The translations under genes and the position numbers were made by a program. From the NCBI GenBank assembly GCA_018697195.1, contig CM031878.1:36836283-36900282 (forward strand): a stretch of DNA of 64,000 nt, in the 5' to 3' direction. Below, one piece after another: positions 12,801 to 25,925 of the stretch (the first letter of the stretch is position 1; each line of letters starts with the position of its first letter). Below the pieces are notes generated by a model. The model did no database searches. It was given only the letters and a program-made list of their open reading frames with translations, and was not told the DNA's origin. The stretch comes from Certhia americana (Eukaryota > Chordata > Aves > Passeriformes > Certhiidae).

Positions 12801-14323
12801 ATCACAATTTTGCAAGATATTTTCATTTGAAGGCAAATGAGCTAATGGCATTTTGCAGTAAGCTTTTTAATTGTCTCCTCTTTGAAGACCTTACTCTTTA
12901 ACTCAGCACTGATAAACTGCTTTCTTTCTCTAAGGTTTTACTCCTCTTTGTGGGTGGTTTTGAGATTACAATGGCCCACAAAACCTTTTCTTCAAGGAAT
13001 CATTTCACAAGAAATATGTAAATATATTCTCTCCATGTACTAGTTTGGAAACCATCCTTTTGAATTTGGGGTACAAGAAAACAAAGAAAAGGTCAATTTA
13101 AAAAATTATTTCTCCTAAAGCAGGTCCAGCTAGTTCTTTTGGCCTTCTAGAAACATCAAGTCATGGCAAATCAACAGGTTAAAAAACAAGAACAGCTTCC
13201 TTGGATTCCTTTTTCCAACATGCACACAGGTATTTTTACTCCAATATCACTTGCAGGAATACAAAACCCAAGCATACATTATAGTTATTGTCATATTTCT
13301 CCTAGAAAATTAGCCACACAATTAACATACAAAATTAAATAGGAAGTTCTTACATGTGTAGCACTGTAGAAATATCACTTGAAGTATTAGTTTGCAAATA
13401 ACAATATTTTTTAAAAGCCTAGAGATATATAGGATTGCATTGGGGAACTTGGGTCCAGTTAAGCCCCATGAGTCAATACAAACTACAGGATAAATGGATA
13501 AGGATGTAGGATTCACTTGGATGGACAGTGAAAGGTGTTTTATTGTCAACATTTCCATTCATGGCTGAAACAACTAAAATAATGATTCTTTGACAGAAGA
13601 GAAGAGTCAAAAATTTGGAAAACCATGGTGCATCTTGCCTGGGACAAAAACAAAAGTAATTTTATCTGCATTCTGGGGAAAAACAGCCACAGAACCCACT
13701 AAAACCTTCTCACTCACCTCTAGGTTAATAAAGGGTAGAGTAAGTGTTGCAGCTGTAAGTTCACAAGAGATATATTACAGTTAAGCAGTCCAAGAAGTTT
13801 ATTGCCTGTTTTGTGAAGGCTAGTTCATTGAGTATAATGTTGCAAACCTCTTTAAAGCTCCAGTTTCTAAATCAAATAGTTTTGCCTGGCAACAAGATCC
13901 TTGAAATGCATTTTTTCCTGAATGTTTGCTTTAGATTCAAATCCCAGGTTTTTCCATTGTGGCATCTGAAACAAGTTGCAGACTGCAACTTGTCTTCCAT
14001 ATACCTAGCCCATAAACAAGAGGGATCATACACTGATTTCTGTGGGAGACACAAGGATCCCATTGTCCTTCCACCATGTGAAGATAACATCCACACAGCA
14101 CTCAGAGTACAGTGGATGATAAACAGGAGGATAAACTAAGTGCTTTAGAACATGCAACTTCCAACAGAGATGGAGATGAGAACTAACTACCTTGTTTAAT
14201 TCCCAGTCATAATCCTGGGGATTCATTTGTGGCTGTTTTAAGTGAGATATGCAGACAACTGTAACCTTTATCTGTGATTTCTTCTCCAAGTTGCCCAGGA
14301 GTGGCATGGAGTACTATATGAGG

Positions 14324-14352
14324 ACTGCATTACTGCTGAACCGTAATGCAGT
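14324..14352. repeat. Short perfect inverted repeat (10-bp arms)
   Basis: The arms actgcattac (14324-14333) and gtaatgcagt (14343-14352) are exact reverse complements separated by 9 bases. Nothing around it suggests a function. A 10-bp stem in a window this size can arise by chance. Confidence 0.7.
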
Positions 14353-17300
14353 GTAGTCCAAGTACCACAACACAGAGAATTAAGTTTATTGAACTATTTT
14401 TGTTATAAACCTTCGCTTTCAGCTATACAGAGCATTCTACAGTTTTTACCTTTTAGTCAGAATTTTATAAGCCAGCATTTTGGATTAGTACTACATACTT
14501 AGAAAGTTTGTTGGAGAACATGAATACAAAAAAATCCTCCTACATGCTTTAGAGCAAAAGGGAATTAGAAAACTTCCTCAAGCATTTGCCTCAATGTCGT
14601 GCAACAGTCATAGATTCATTTTGCCCAACTGCTGACTGAGAAGGTTAAAAAAACCCCAAAAATGTCAACATTTAGCAGGAAGGAAGATAAACAAATAGTG
14701 CCATGTCTGGGTGAACATTAGTTTAGTTTTATGAAAAAAATAAACCCTCAAACTTACCCTGGAGCCACATCCTTCAGGCATGTGATGTTTCTTTGCTTCT
14801 CCTATCAACTTTTGTGAGAGCAAGGCAGAGCAGCTCCCAGCCCTTCCAGCTTCCCACACCATCCAAGCTGACCCCAGGGGTACTTCACCTGGCTTTCCCT
14901 CAATTTCCAAGGGGACAGCTGCCACAACACCTTCCTGGAGGACTCTTGGACTTTGCTTTCCCACAGACAGCCCTGTTAAGGCAGCACTGCCAAGCAGCAA
15001 GTGCACCTCCCAGGACAGCCTCATTAGCAGCAGCTCACCAGGAAAGTGGGGCCCTCTCATTCAAGCGGTGGATCCTCTGGCCTGCTTGCAATTCTCCTAG
15101 CTGCAGGTGCCAGGATATTGCTGTTTGTCTGGTGGATTTTGTTACTGCAGCCCTTCAAATTGGCCTTTGATTTGAGACCACCAATTTGCTTTCCAGAAGG
15201 GGATTACAAACAAGCCAATGCATCATATCAATTTATATATAATTCCTGAAAAGAGCCAGCTGTCCAAACCAATGAACGATATAAAAAGCTCTTTAGTCTA
15301 TTAACAAATTCTTGAATTACCTATACAGCTTCTTTTGGTATGCTTGAGCTTGTGGAAAGGTGACACAGGTAACACAACAGTGTGACATTGTTGATTTGTA
15401 ATGAAAGATGTAATGCTTCCCTGCACAAATACTGCTGACTTGCACAAGAAAAACAGTAGCTGTTGTATGGAATTGGCAAATAAAACTTTTCATGGCCTAA
15501 AAAGCTACTCATTATTGCACTGGAGAAGACTGAGTAGAAAATCAACATGAATTAACTAGCAATTAAGTAAAATAATTAGTAAAATAAAGCTGGACCAAAC
15601 CTTCTCTTCTAACTACATCTGAAGTAGTACATCTTCTAACCATCTTCTCTTCTAACTACACCTTCTCTTCTGAATACATCTGAAAATTCTTCTGTTAGCT
15701 GATATAGACTTACGTGGCATTCCACAAGCTGCTACTTCTCATGTGCAGATCCAACTGTTCAGAGATGATCAGAATTTTGCCAACTCTGTTTCCCTACCCT
15801 GAAGTTATCGATTGTTAAAACAACATTTTACAGAAATATTCAGTATTACACCAGTTATCATGAAGAAATGAAAGGTAAAGAATTTCCATTAACCTGTTGA
15901 ACAAGTCAAGGATGGGGTCATTTAGTTTTAGCCTTACTTTAAAAAATTTTTTCCAGATAATTTGCATCTCATTTTGATTCCAAATTTTTTTTCATGAGAG
16001 CTATTTTCAACATTTGTTGTTAAATTTGCAGCATTTGCTGCCAAATAGAAAGTCTGGTTCCTGTATGCTGTCACCAAGTCCATTTTCTGCTGCTCAAGAT
16101 ATCTCTCCTATGAAGGAATTAACTGGATTTCAGTCCACAGCTGGAAATACATGGATAAAGGAACAGAAATATTCTACAAACACTGTGTTAAATGCAACAA
16201 CATGATTGCTTTTATGTTAGATGCAACATCTATGATTTAATTTTTTTCTGTTTTATTTATGAAATTCTGCAAAAATATTATTTGTGTCAAATTTTTAATT
16301 AGCTGTATCTCATCGAATTAAATTAGTATTAATAATTAAATTAGTATAAATAGTTAAAATAAATATTAATATATATGTGCCTGTGAGCCATCCCAGTGAG
16401 TTAAAATGATGCTTCTGTGAATCTTCTTGAAGAATAGAGTAATAGAATCCTGCAGAGGAATTTGATATCCATAACAATTGTAAAGTCAAAGAAATGTACT
16501 ACTTGGCAGATCTTAAGATACTTCTCAGCAACATTTTAAAACAGAGTATTTGCACAGGACGATTTTTTTTATTCATTGATTTGGTAAAACACACTACATA
16601 ATCTCTGAAGAGCAGGGTGAAGAAAGTCACACAGCTGCTGTTAAAGGGGTATCAACTTCTCTTTGCAGTTATGACAATTTTCTTTCACTTCCTCTTGTGT
16701 ATAAAATTGTAAATCTTAAAACTAGATCTATTTGCTTTCCAAAGTAAATATATGCTCCACTACTTGCCTCTATTTATTTAAAATAGGAAGTGATGAATGC
16801 ATTGCATTAACTAAAAAGAGAGAAAAATGGAGGAACATCTGACAGAAAAGGTTATATGACTAGAGCTTGTGCTTTTGTGCTGGTGAATGTGTCAGGTAGA
16901 TTGATAACCAGCTGCACCTGGGATCTCAAACCTCCAAATTTGTTTTATTGGCCAGACACTCTTTTTATTGTCTCTCCTCACACTTGTGCATGTCCAAACT
17001 CACCCACACAAATAAAAAGGCTGCAGACATTTTTCAAGTTTTCTTGGTTGCCAAGATCAACAGTCCTGAGGCAGAGAAAGGTGAATACTGGCATTAGAAC
17101 CCAACAGTAACCAACTCTAATGATTCTTTGGTTTGGGGATCAGTGTAAGAATCGTATCCACAGCAAAAGACCAATAAGCATTTGACTACTGCTGTTCATT
17201 CCATGGTATTCATAAAAGCCCATCAGAAAGAACTCATAAGAGACGTTGTCTGGCCACAGGTGGACAAACATGCAGACAGATCAAGGCACTGTTTTCAGGA

Positions 17301-17812
17301 AAATTTAAAGGCTGCAGACTCTTGACTTGTGTTTGTGAACACAGGGAGAGGGAACAGCTCCCGTTGATCTCTGAAGAGGTGGTTAATCATGACACATATG
17401 CAAGCCATAGGAATTTTTTTCCCAAGCGTTTAAGGGAATGTTTGGCTTTCATTTGCTGTAAAATAAACAAAATAGTTCAAGGGATAAATTTTGACTCACA
17501 GGCTATAGCTATCATCAAACAAATTTTAACCTGCCCCTTTTGCAGTTTTTTCAATTGGATTTACATAGCTAAGAAGAATGAATCATTTGGTTCAGTTAAT
17601 GAGCTGACAGGGAAACATCAAAAAGGGATAGTGATTTGCCTAAATGTCAGATGGTAATCAGTGCTGTAATTGCACAGCCTGTTTTAGACTGAATGGATCA
17701 CTGTATTGATATGTACTGCACCTGTACTGATATCCTGCAATTGGTTGGGTGCAAAAGCCAGTCTCTGCTTCAAAATTGCTTTATGTCTCTCTTTCTGGCG
17801 TCAGATGGCGTC

Positions 17813-17840
17813 AGATTCCAGAACGTTTGTTCTGGAATCT
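17813..17840. promoter_or_regulatory. Perfect 12-bp hairpin containing paired TTCnnGAA sites
   Basis: The arms agattccagaac (17813-17824) and gttctggaatct (17829-17840) are exact reverse complements around a 4-base loop. Each arm contains TTCnnGAA, the inverted-pentamer core of heat-shock factor sites, giving two dyads. A 10-bp direct repeat (tggcgtcaga twice, 17797-17816) sits immediately upstream. The structure is directly visible; any regulatory role is inference, and no nearby gene is known. Confidence 0.4.
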
Positions 17841-19524
17841 CCTATCCCAAGGCCATATTCAAGTAGTTGTTACATGAGGGACAGAGCATTTTCATCCCCT
17901 CACTTTATACCACAGTCAATTAGAATATTGTCTGTAATTGAATAATATTTTTCTCTTTTTGTGTAAATGCATTACAACTACAATGTCTCAGCCTCCATCT
18001 GTGACTATTGTATATTTAGGCACCAGTCAGTCAGAAGGAGAAACATTAAAGAGACTATTGAACACACGCACACAGAATTATAAGAAAGTGAAGACAGAGA
18101 AGTTAATGAAAAGACACATGTCCTTAATGTTTCAAACTTTATATGTACTGTCTATGAAAGTGTGTGAAATAGAGGAAATAAGATTCCACAGAACTACAAA
18201 AGCTGTGGGAACCTTGATAATATTTTTTAAAATAAAAATACTTTCAGCAAGTTCTGACAAAATATTTTCCTAGCGGCTCTGGAGCAAAATGAAGCAATTC
18301 TCCATTTGGAGTACATTACAATTAACTGGTGCTGTTTTTGTTAGTGTAAGGAGTTGTTTCATTAATTGTTACTGAGGTGGTACAATGCCTATTAATTCAT
18401 ATTAAAGTAAGTTCTTCTCCCCTGAGAAAGCTTAATGTAACACAGTATATTGCTAAAGCCCAAGGCATCTTCCTCTATGCAATATAATGATCTTCAAACC
18501 CCTGAATTTTCTTCCTATGCTTTATTATCAAGCATTTGATGTTCAGTTAGTAGATCTGTCAGTTTACTACATTAATCAAAATCTTTCAAGAGTATCCTTT
18601 CTGGACAATTAGAGACACTGAAATTTGTATCATCTGCCTTTGTTGCTGGTCATGGTATTGTTCAGGCGTTAGCGGTTTCACTGTGTTTTTCTCCCCATTA
18701 CAATGCTAAGTCCAGCAGATACTGGGCAATGCTGTCCCAAATCAAGTACTAAAGGCACCTGTCTATTTGAAAAGAAAAAAAGCTTAAGTAATATTTAACA
18801 CTCAGGTTTTTAGCTGTTACATTTCCCTGTGTTTTGTCTGCAGTGTAGTATGACAGAATTTATTATTCCTTCTCTTCTACAATTGCAATAAAATCTTCAG
18901 TTAAAAAATTGGAAGAGATTGTATAAACTCAGATTATAAAACTTCAAAATTAAAGACTGCAGCAATGATAATAAATAAAATTTTTTTCCTTAAGTTCTTG
19001 TGCCATAATTTATACATTTCAAAGAAAGAAGTGTATCTCATGTCACAGGACAGAATGGATTATACAGCCTATTTTTTAGCAAAGTCTAGGCTGAATTTTT
19101 ACCTCTCACAAAATGCAATCACTTAATGGTACTGCTTCTTACAAAGCTGCTATAATAGAAATAATTTGTAAGAATAGTTCAAAGCAAAGAGAATTTTTTT
19201 TTCATATGCTTAATTTAATTCCAAGATAATACTGCTTCAGCACTGTAAACTATATTCTCCCCAACAGATAAAAATTCAGGGCTTTATCAAAGAGTTTGAA
19301 ATCATATCTGTTTTCCTGCCAGCTCCTTAGCACAAAGAGCTAAGCATGACAGACCATGAAGCAAGCACCTCTGCAATCTCTTAGCTCAGCTCATGGTTTT
19401 GAAACATAAACACAAAACTGAAATAGAAGATTATTCTGCTTTGAGAACAGCAATGTTTGCTAGACTACTACAGAAACAAATTTAAAAGTTCAGACCTTGC
19501 CCCCTCTAGGCGACATTTCTCATG

Positions 19525-20720
19525 TGTAGTGGTTTTGGTTCACCAATTTGAGATTTCCCAGCCAACACACGAATTTATGTGGTGGGTCTAGTGCTGGTTA
19601 AACACTAGTACACCCACTAGAATATACTTATTCATTTTCTGCTGTGAGATAGGATTAGGAGAAAAGCAAAGCAGGCTCTAACTTTAAAGGGTATAAAGAA
19701 AACTTTATTGACAGGAACTAAAAGAATTATAAGAATCAGAATAAAACCTTCAGAACATCTCTCCTCCTCCTCCCACATCATCTTTCCTTTCCCACTGACA
19801 ACATACAGAAACAACACCTAGGATTCCCAGTCAGTTTTCCACATCTAGAATAGTCTTCCTTCAGTTCACTTAAGGAGAGGAGTATCTCTTGACACACTAT
19901 GGAGAATTCCTCAGAAGAAAACAGTTCTCATGTGGCTTTTAATTTCCACAAACAGCAGCCTCCAGGGAATCTGCATTCATAAAGTCCCTCCCACCTTTCA
20001 CAGCCTTCCCACAGCTGTGTTTATGGGTCACGTCAGCCTATGGGGTACTATTTTAAGGGTGAGCTGTTCAAAAACAATGGTTTTCTTCATCCCCATCACT
20101 GGGAACAGTGAGATGGGAACAGAAGTTCTCTTCTTCTTCTGCCCATGGGGCAAAGGGTCCTCATCACTCCTCTCTCTCTGTCTGTTCAAGCTTCTCATGG
20201 GATCACTGCTGCTTCAACATCTACTTGTTCAGATTGGATGTCTTTGCTCAGGTCTACAACTTGAACATTCTATCTTCTCATACTTTTTCCAGGATTTAAA
20301 GGGATATTCAAGTGTATCATAGTCCACTACCATGGATTACAAGAGAATTTAAGACTAAAAATAAGGCATCCCCTTCCATCTGGGATTTGTATTCTTTCTT
20401 ACTGACTTCGGTGTCTCCATGTTGTCCTCTATGTGTCTTCACTCTGTCCTTGTCTCTCACTCGGGAGAGGATTGAAGGTCTGCAGGTTTCATCTGTGCAC
20501 TGTTCTGAGACCAGAAAAGAAAGCAAGCTATTTCCAGGGTTTTTGTCTTAAAATGTGTTCACAAAGGCATATCTAACTTTTTCATTGGTTTAACAACATG
20601 TCAATATTCAAAATCAGCCACTGATTGGTTTTTTTGTCAGATTTATGGGAAGCTGACAGGGTCCTAACAAGGAATTATTTCCATAACAGGGTCCTTTCTT
20701 TCCATATCAAAAAATAAATT
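19525..20720 (-). mobile_element. Probable endogenous-retrovirus LTR, antisense
   Basis: The + strand starts with TGTAGTGGTTTTGG-like sequence (about 19,526) and soon shows the complement of a poly(A) signal (ctttattgac at about 19,701), as expected for an LTR on the minus strand. The body, with its long unit-copy sequence and the segment at about 20,450-20,720, resembles LTRs I associate with songbird ERVs. I could not find a matching right terminus or a target-site duplication, so the right border and family are uncertain. Short ORFs inside are not genes. Confidence 0.45.
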
Positions 20721-21234
20721 AACACAAAGCTAGGACATTGTGGCAAATCAGAATCATCAGTGGGGTTATGCTTCCAAATCACAGCATTGTTCTTGATTTC
20801 TCTCACATGAGAATTGTTTAATGATTATCCTCCAATCTCAAAGAATCAGAAAAAGAAACTAAGAGCTAAGTACCATGTGAACTTTAAATCTTACTCCTCT
20901 TCCCCCATGGTAGTACGCCAAATGAGAACAGAGCAAAGAAAGAGAGAACAAAGTTTAAAAATAGTTGTTCCAGGCCTAGAATATGCCTAAATCTGCTTCT
21001 GTCTTCTCCCTATACTTCTCTACAACAAGGTCTCAAGAGATCAGTACTTTTGGAAAGGTGTGCATGTGCCAGGAAACATTGTCTTCTCATATTACAGAAG
21101 CATAAGCGAAAGAGAAGACACACCAATCCACCCGGACAGGTCATTTTTGTGTCAGAATGCTGAAGCAGATTGCATGAGAGTGAATATGAATTCTTCCTGA
21201 ACCTGAGTGTGGTGTGAACTAGTCAGCTCAGAAT

Positions 21235-21755
21235 AAGGCTGTTCTCATGCATTGTGGTGTCTCCCATGCCTTGCAAAGATCCCATGCCTTGCAAACTCTC
21301 TTCCAGTCCCTCTGTGCAGCCCCAGAGTGGTGGTGTCTGGCCTGCCCTTGCAGCTTTCTGCCTGCCCACAGAGCCTCACCGTGTTCTGCTTCTCCCTCCT
21401 GTTCCAGCTGCCTGCCTGGGGCCATCTGGGACCATCTCTGGCCTTGGCATGGGAACCTTGCCATCTCCAAAGTTCCTATCCTGTCCCAGCCCCCAGGATC
21501 CCAGCCCCCACAGATCCAGTTTGCTGTGCATTTTGTCTATGGGCAGACAGCATTTGCCTGCTGTGCTGTGCCCTGCACATCACAGCCCCACACCTTGTGT
21601 CCTCTCCCAGGAGGGAGAGATACATGGCATAGTACAGAGCCTGTCTTCAAGGCCTGCAGAGGAGAGCAAGGTTGTGAAAATAAGCTCATTGTGTGACTGC
21701 CATCTTTCAACCAAGGCAATTTCCTTTCTTTCTCTTTTTTTTTTTTTTTTTAATT
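21235..21755. other. C-rich block of unknown origin, ending in a T run
   Basis: A sharply bounded stretch that is C/T-rich on the + strand, with many CCTGCC/CCAGC words and almost no CpG, after long AT-rich sequence. It contains a short repeated motif (cccatgccttgcaaa twice, about 21,264-21,294) and ends near a run of T (about 21,736-21,752). All three + frames are open for 120 codons or more, which reflects low stop density, not coding. I recognise no family. Confidence 0.4.
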
Positions 21756-21869
21756 AGAGGAGGACTAAATGAAATATCTTAAAGGAAGGGACTTGATCAA
21801 GTGAACATCTACTGTCTGAAAAACAGGCTGATAATTTCACCAATTCCATTATTTCAGTTCTCACCTCAT

Positions 21870-22135
21870 ATATAAGGTTGATGGTATTATTGTATGGTTT
21901 CAGTTGGAAAAGGCTTTAAAGATTATGTAGTTCCAAATCCCCTGCTGTGGGTAGGCTCACCTCTCACTAGATCAGGATGCTCAAAGCCCCTGGCCTTGAA
22001 CAGTTCAAAGGACAGGTAGTTCACACCCTATCTCAGCATCCTGTTCCTATGCCTTACTGTCCTCACAGTAAAGAATTTCCTCCTAACATCTGTTCTAATT
22101 CTTCCTCTCTTTTAGTTTTATCCCCATATTAAAAT
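21870..22135 (-). mobile_element. CR1 LINE 3' end, antisense
   Basis: The + strand follows the complement of the CR1 3' end: a degraded tggtttcagttggaaaagg start, then gtagttccaaatcccctgc, then the ctcacagtaaagaatttcc segment. It is a 5'-truncated, diverged copy of about 265 bp. Confidence 0.85.
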
Positions 22136-25100
22136 CCATTAAGTATTGGAAGACAGTATAAGTAAAGTAAGAGCTATTTTTTAAAACAGATTTTTTAATG
22201 TTCTGGCCAGGACCTAAACTTAGGATGAACAGTTAATTCTGTTTCCACTCAGAACACATTTACAGGATGTTGTACCTTCTGCAAAACTGAGGAAAGCTGA
22301 AGAGAGCAATTATTGTGGCTTTTTGTTATGAAGCTACTAATGATCCCTATCTTTGATTTTAGCCATGCTGAATCACCAAAATGCATATTCTTTCATATTC
22401 TTATATCTTCTGTATTTCTCTGGTATTTTTAGCAATTGCTGAAGGGAAAAAAATAAATGGCAGACAGAAATTTTCTTTTGCATGTTTACATTACAAACAT
22501 TCCAAAATTAATTCTTTCTGTGGTCCATTTCTAGGCTAATGAGGACGTGAATGACATATTTTTTTAATCTCTTTGTAACATTAAAGAGAGTTACTTTCAT
22601 AATTTCAATTATGACCAAACATCAAACACAGACTTCAAGTTTGCAATCCTCCTTCTGCTTTTTGGAACTTTGTCCAAGGTCTGTGGAACAGAAGAGCGAT
22701 TATCCCTTTTTACCTTGACATGAAGAGCATACAAAAGCATGAATAATAGCCCTTTAAAAAAACTTTAAAATAAAAGGAATTTATATTCTGAAGAAGTGGA
22801 GGATCTAACACTGGAGATGTTTGTTTCTTGCAAGTAACTATTTCTCATTCTGCTTTAAACACAATTATTTTGCATTCTTTCCTTTCAAAATAAGCACAAG
22901 ATAAAAAGAAGGAGTTTGAATTCTTGGATGGGGATATTTTAAGAAATGTTGAGCTGTTTTATTATGTAGATAAATTACTGATATTTTACAGTTACCCTGT
23001 CAAAATGTCTGTGTGCTCAATGTATGTTAGTACAGAGATGAAAACGCTCTTGTCAGATTTTTTTCTTCTTTCTTTCAACATATATAACTTCATGAAATCA
23101 TTAGAAGATAGTGAGACTGAAACAGCATTTACTGGTTCCTGGAGTGCAGTGAAAGACTGTGTACTCCATAAAAAATTGCATTAGTGTAGTAATAAAGCCG
23201 CATTAAACAACTTGAAAGTTGCCTGTTCAGACTCTCTTCAGGCCTCATATCCTTATAAAGTATGATGCAATCTTTAGGTATAAACTTTTTCCCCTTACAT
23301 CTGTGCCTTGTTCACTGCACAAAAGAGACTCCATACTTAATGAGTGTATTCAGTATGCTGTTTTGTACCTACTGCTAGTGCAGATCTCCTGCCTTATTAA
23401 CTTCACACTATTCAAGTTATTCTGAAACCAAAATCCTCCAGTTCCTTGCAGGACTCTTAGAAACATTTTTGTTGTTTGTTTTGTTTTTTTAATACACTGA
23501 TGCTCACCACTGCATTTTTATTTAAAAAAGGTAAAGTAATGGAGGGCTTCTGTCCTGCCCTTCCTTTGTTTAGATTTCTGTTAATGTTGAACTCACAATA
23601 ATAGTTTAATACATCATTAGCACACCAATTAAGATTTAACAGGTTATGTGGGTTTTCACTGGCTTGTGTCTGTAGCCCTTTCCACCTAAAAATACAAGAG
23701 GTTTGTGGCCACCTATTATCTCAGACACCGAAACAGAATATTTAATCGGACAGAAAAACTGTAGCACAGGACTTTCAAAGGGATAAAATTGAACAGCATT
23801 TCATTTAAGTGAAGATATTAAACAATACTGAAGACATCTGCATACACTGAGTAAATATAGTCAATTAATGAAGGGAAACAAAACAAGCTTCATTTTGGTG
23901 TAGGGTTTTAAATAATCTGTTTCTGCTAGGGGTAATTATGTCATGGCTAGGTTAAATGGCTCCTCACATCTCTCCTAGATCTGTAGCACTTGCTAATGGC
24001 AGAATGAGGTTACAAACCCTTTCTCTGGTTCAGTAGCAGAGGTCCTATTCCTTTTCCAGGCTGTGAGAAAAGAAATACATTAACATGGAAATGGTGTCTG
24101 TATGAAGAAACACACCAGATATTTTTGCTATCATACAGATACCTCTGGTATCACCTCATTTATGGGTAAATTGCTGATTATTCAATACAACAGAGTAAAT
24201 TAAAACAAACCAGAGGAAAAAGGTTAAGTATTGTGTAATGATTCCTGAAATTTAATGGTCAATACTTGTTGAAAGACACCTCCTTCACTACACCATTAGG
24301 CCAAGGCCTGCCTCATCATTGAAGACACCCATTCGAAAGGAAGTCGACAAGGAAACACAATATAAATATGACCTCTAGTTTCCACTTATTGCTGCTTGAA
24401 AAGTCTCCTGTCCACAAAAATAGCTTTCTCCTCCAGCACTTCCACAGCACTGGTGTGCATGATTCTGCTGTTTATTTTGTTACAAAATATGTACTGGCAG
24501 CCAGGTGTATGGTGAAAATAATGAAATTTCAGATGCATAAACAGGAACTCTGTATAAAAATAAGACACAGTTTCTCCTCAGAAACTGTCTCGCAGCTTTG
24601 AAATATGCTACACTCCACCGAATGCGATGTGGGCTGTTTTTTCACAGTTTTATAATTCCTAAGGGATTGTTCTAATAACTGGCATCATGTGGGCATGTGA
24701 ATATTTTACATAGGTAATACTATCAGGCAGTGCATTCTAACCAGTCATCATAGCTTTTATTCTAGCAATCAATATTTTGCATCCTTAAATGATGTAATAT
24801 AAATGCTCATCCCATCTTGCAAACCTTGATCTGGAAAGTGTATTGACCTACGTTATGAAAGAAGCTTTCAAGGACATCACCAAAAGGGAGAAAATAGGCT
24901 AGGGTTCATGTTGTACATGTGGCTATAGCCTTGAAGTGGTAAGTGGTCTTTTGCAGGAAACAGTACTGTAGTGCTTCTTCTCCCTGCATACCAGGAAATT
25001 TCTTTTTTCCAATTAAGACAATACCAAAATTTAATTAGTCTAAAAATTCACTAAGTAACTAAATTTTAGAAACTCAGATTTTTAGAGATCACAGAAATTA

Positions 25101-25599
25101 TTCTGAATTTGTTTTACCTGAACTGTGTCATGTCCCACTCTCCCTCTTGTTTTTATGCATTAAAAATAAGTACATTTAAGTTTCTGAAATCCTTTTCCAT
25201 ATCCTTACTTTGCTGTATCATACATAACCCCTTTTCTTCCTCTTTTGGAATAATTTAAATCTTTAGCACTTAGAGACATATCAAACCTTTCAGCCGGGAA
25301 TGAGAAAATGCCTTTTCAAATTTCCTGAGAGTTAATCAGTCACCAGCAGATACATTTGGCTTTAATGTCTCTTCCTGCAAACTCTAGAGCTCAATCAACA
25401 CACAAGTCTTCCCACACGTAAAGCTGGAATCTCAGACACATTCTTTCTACCCTCAAATTGGAAAATACTTCTAAAGTTTTGTTGTTGGACTCCAATTATA
25501 TTATTCCATTTGTATGAGTACCTGCTAATGGTGAACATAAATCCTTGTGATGTAAATCACTAAATTTAACAGGGATGATGTTGTAGTTAGATCCTGGTT
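22136..25599. other. AT-rich intergenic sequence without recognisable features
   Basis: I found no exon, RNA gene or clear repeat. The short + strand frames at 22,924-23,184 and 23,219-23,425 have no domain I recognise. Confidence 0.5.
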
Positions 25600-25925
25600 T
25601 CAAATACCTGAATGGAGGTTGTAGCCAGGTGGGGGTCAGTCACTTTTGAAAGTAACAAGTGACAGAACAAGAGGAAGTGACCTCAAGATGAACCTGGGGA
25701 TTTTTTAGACAGGATACTAGGAAAGATTTCTTCACTGAGAGGATTATCTAGTATTGGAACGGTCTGCCCAGGAAGGTTCCTGAGTCACTATTCTTGGAGC
25801 TATTTAAAAGGTGCTCAGATGTGGTCCTCAGGGACATGTTCTAGTGGTGGATTTGGCACTGTTAGGTTAATGGTTGGACTCAAAGTCATTAGATGTCTCT
25901 ACCAGTGAAACAATTCTATGATTCT
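25600..25925 (+). mobile_element. CR1 LINE 3' end, sense, with terminal octamer
   Basis: The sense 3' part of CR1 is readable, including the tactaggaaagatttcttcac segment (about 25,717) and the gttggactcaaagtcattag segment (about 25,872). It ends in the diagnostic octamer-type tail caattctatgattctgg (25,910-25,926). The copy is 5'-truncated. Confidence 0.9.

Larger units (their letters stand above)
6813..19524. other. Long AT-rich intergenic stretch without supported genes
   Basis: I read this stretch on both strands and found no exon set, RNA gene or clear CR1. It includes a 144-codon minus-strand frame at 6909-7343 with no recognisable domain, an A17 run at 9983-9999, a moderately GC-rich patch at about 14,770-15,170, an imperfect tandem of cttctcttctaactaca-like units at 15,596-15,680 and an AT-only patch at 16,230-16,375. 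Two hairpins are listed separately. Confidence 0.5.
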
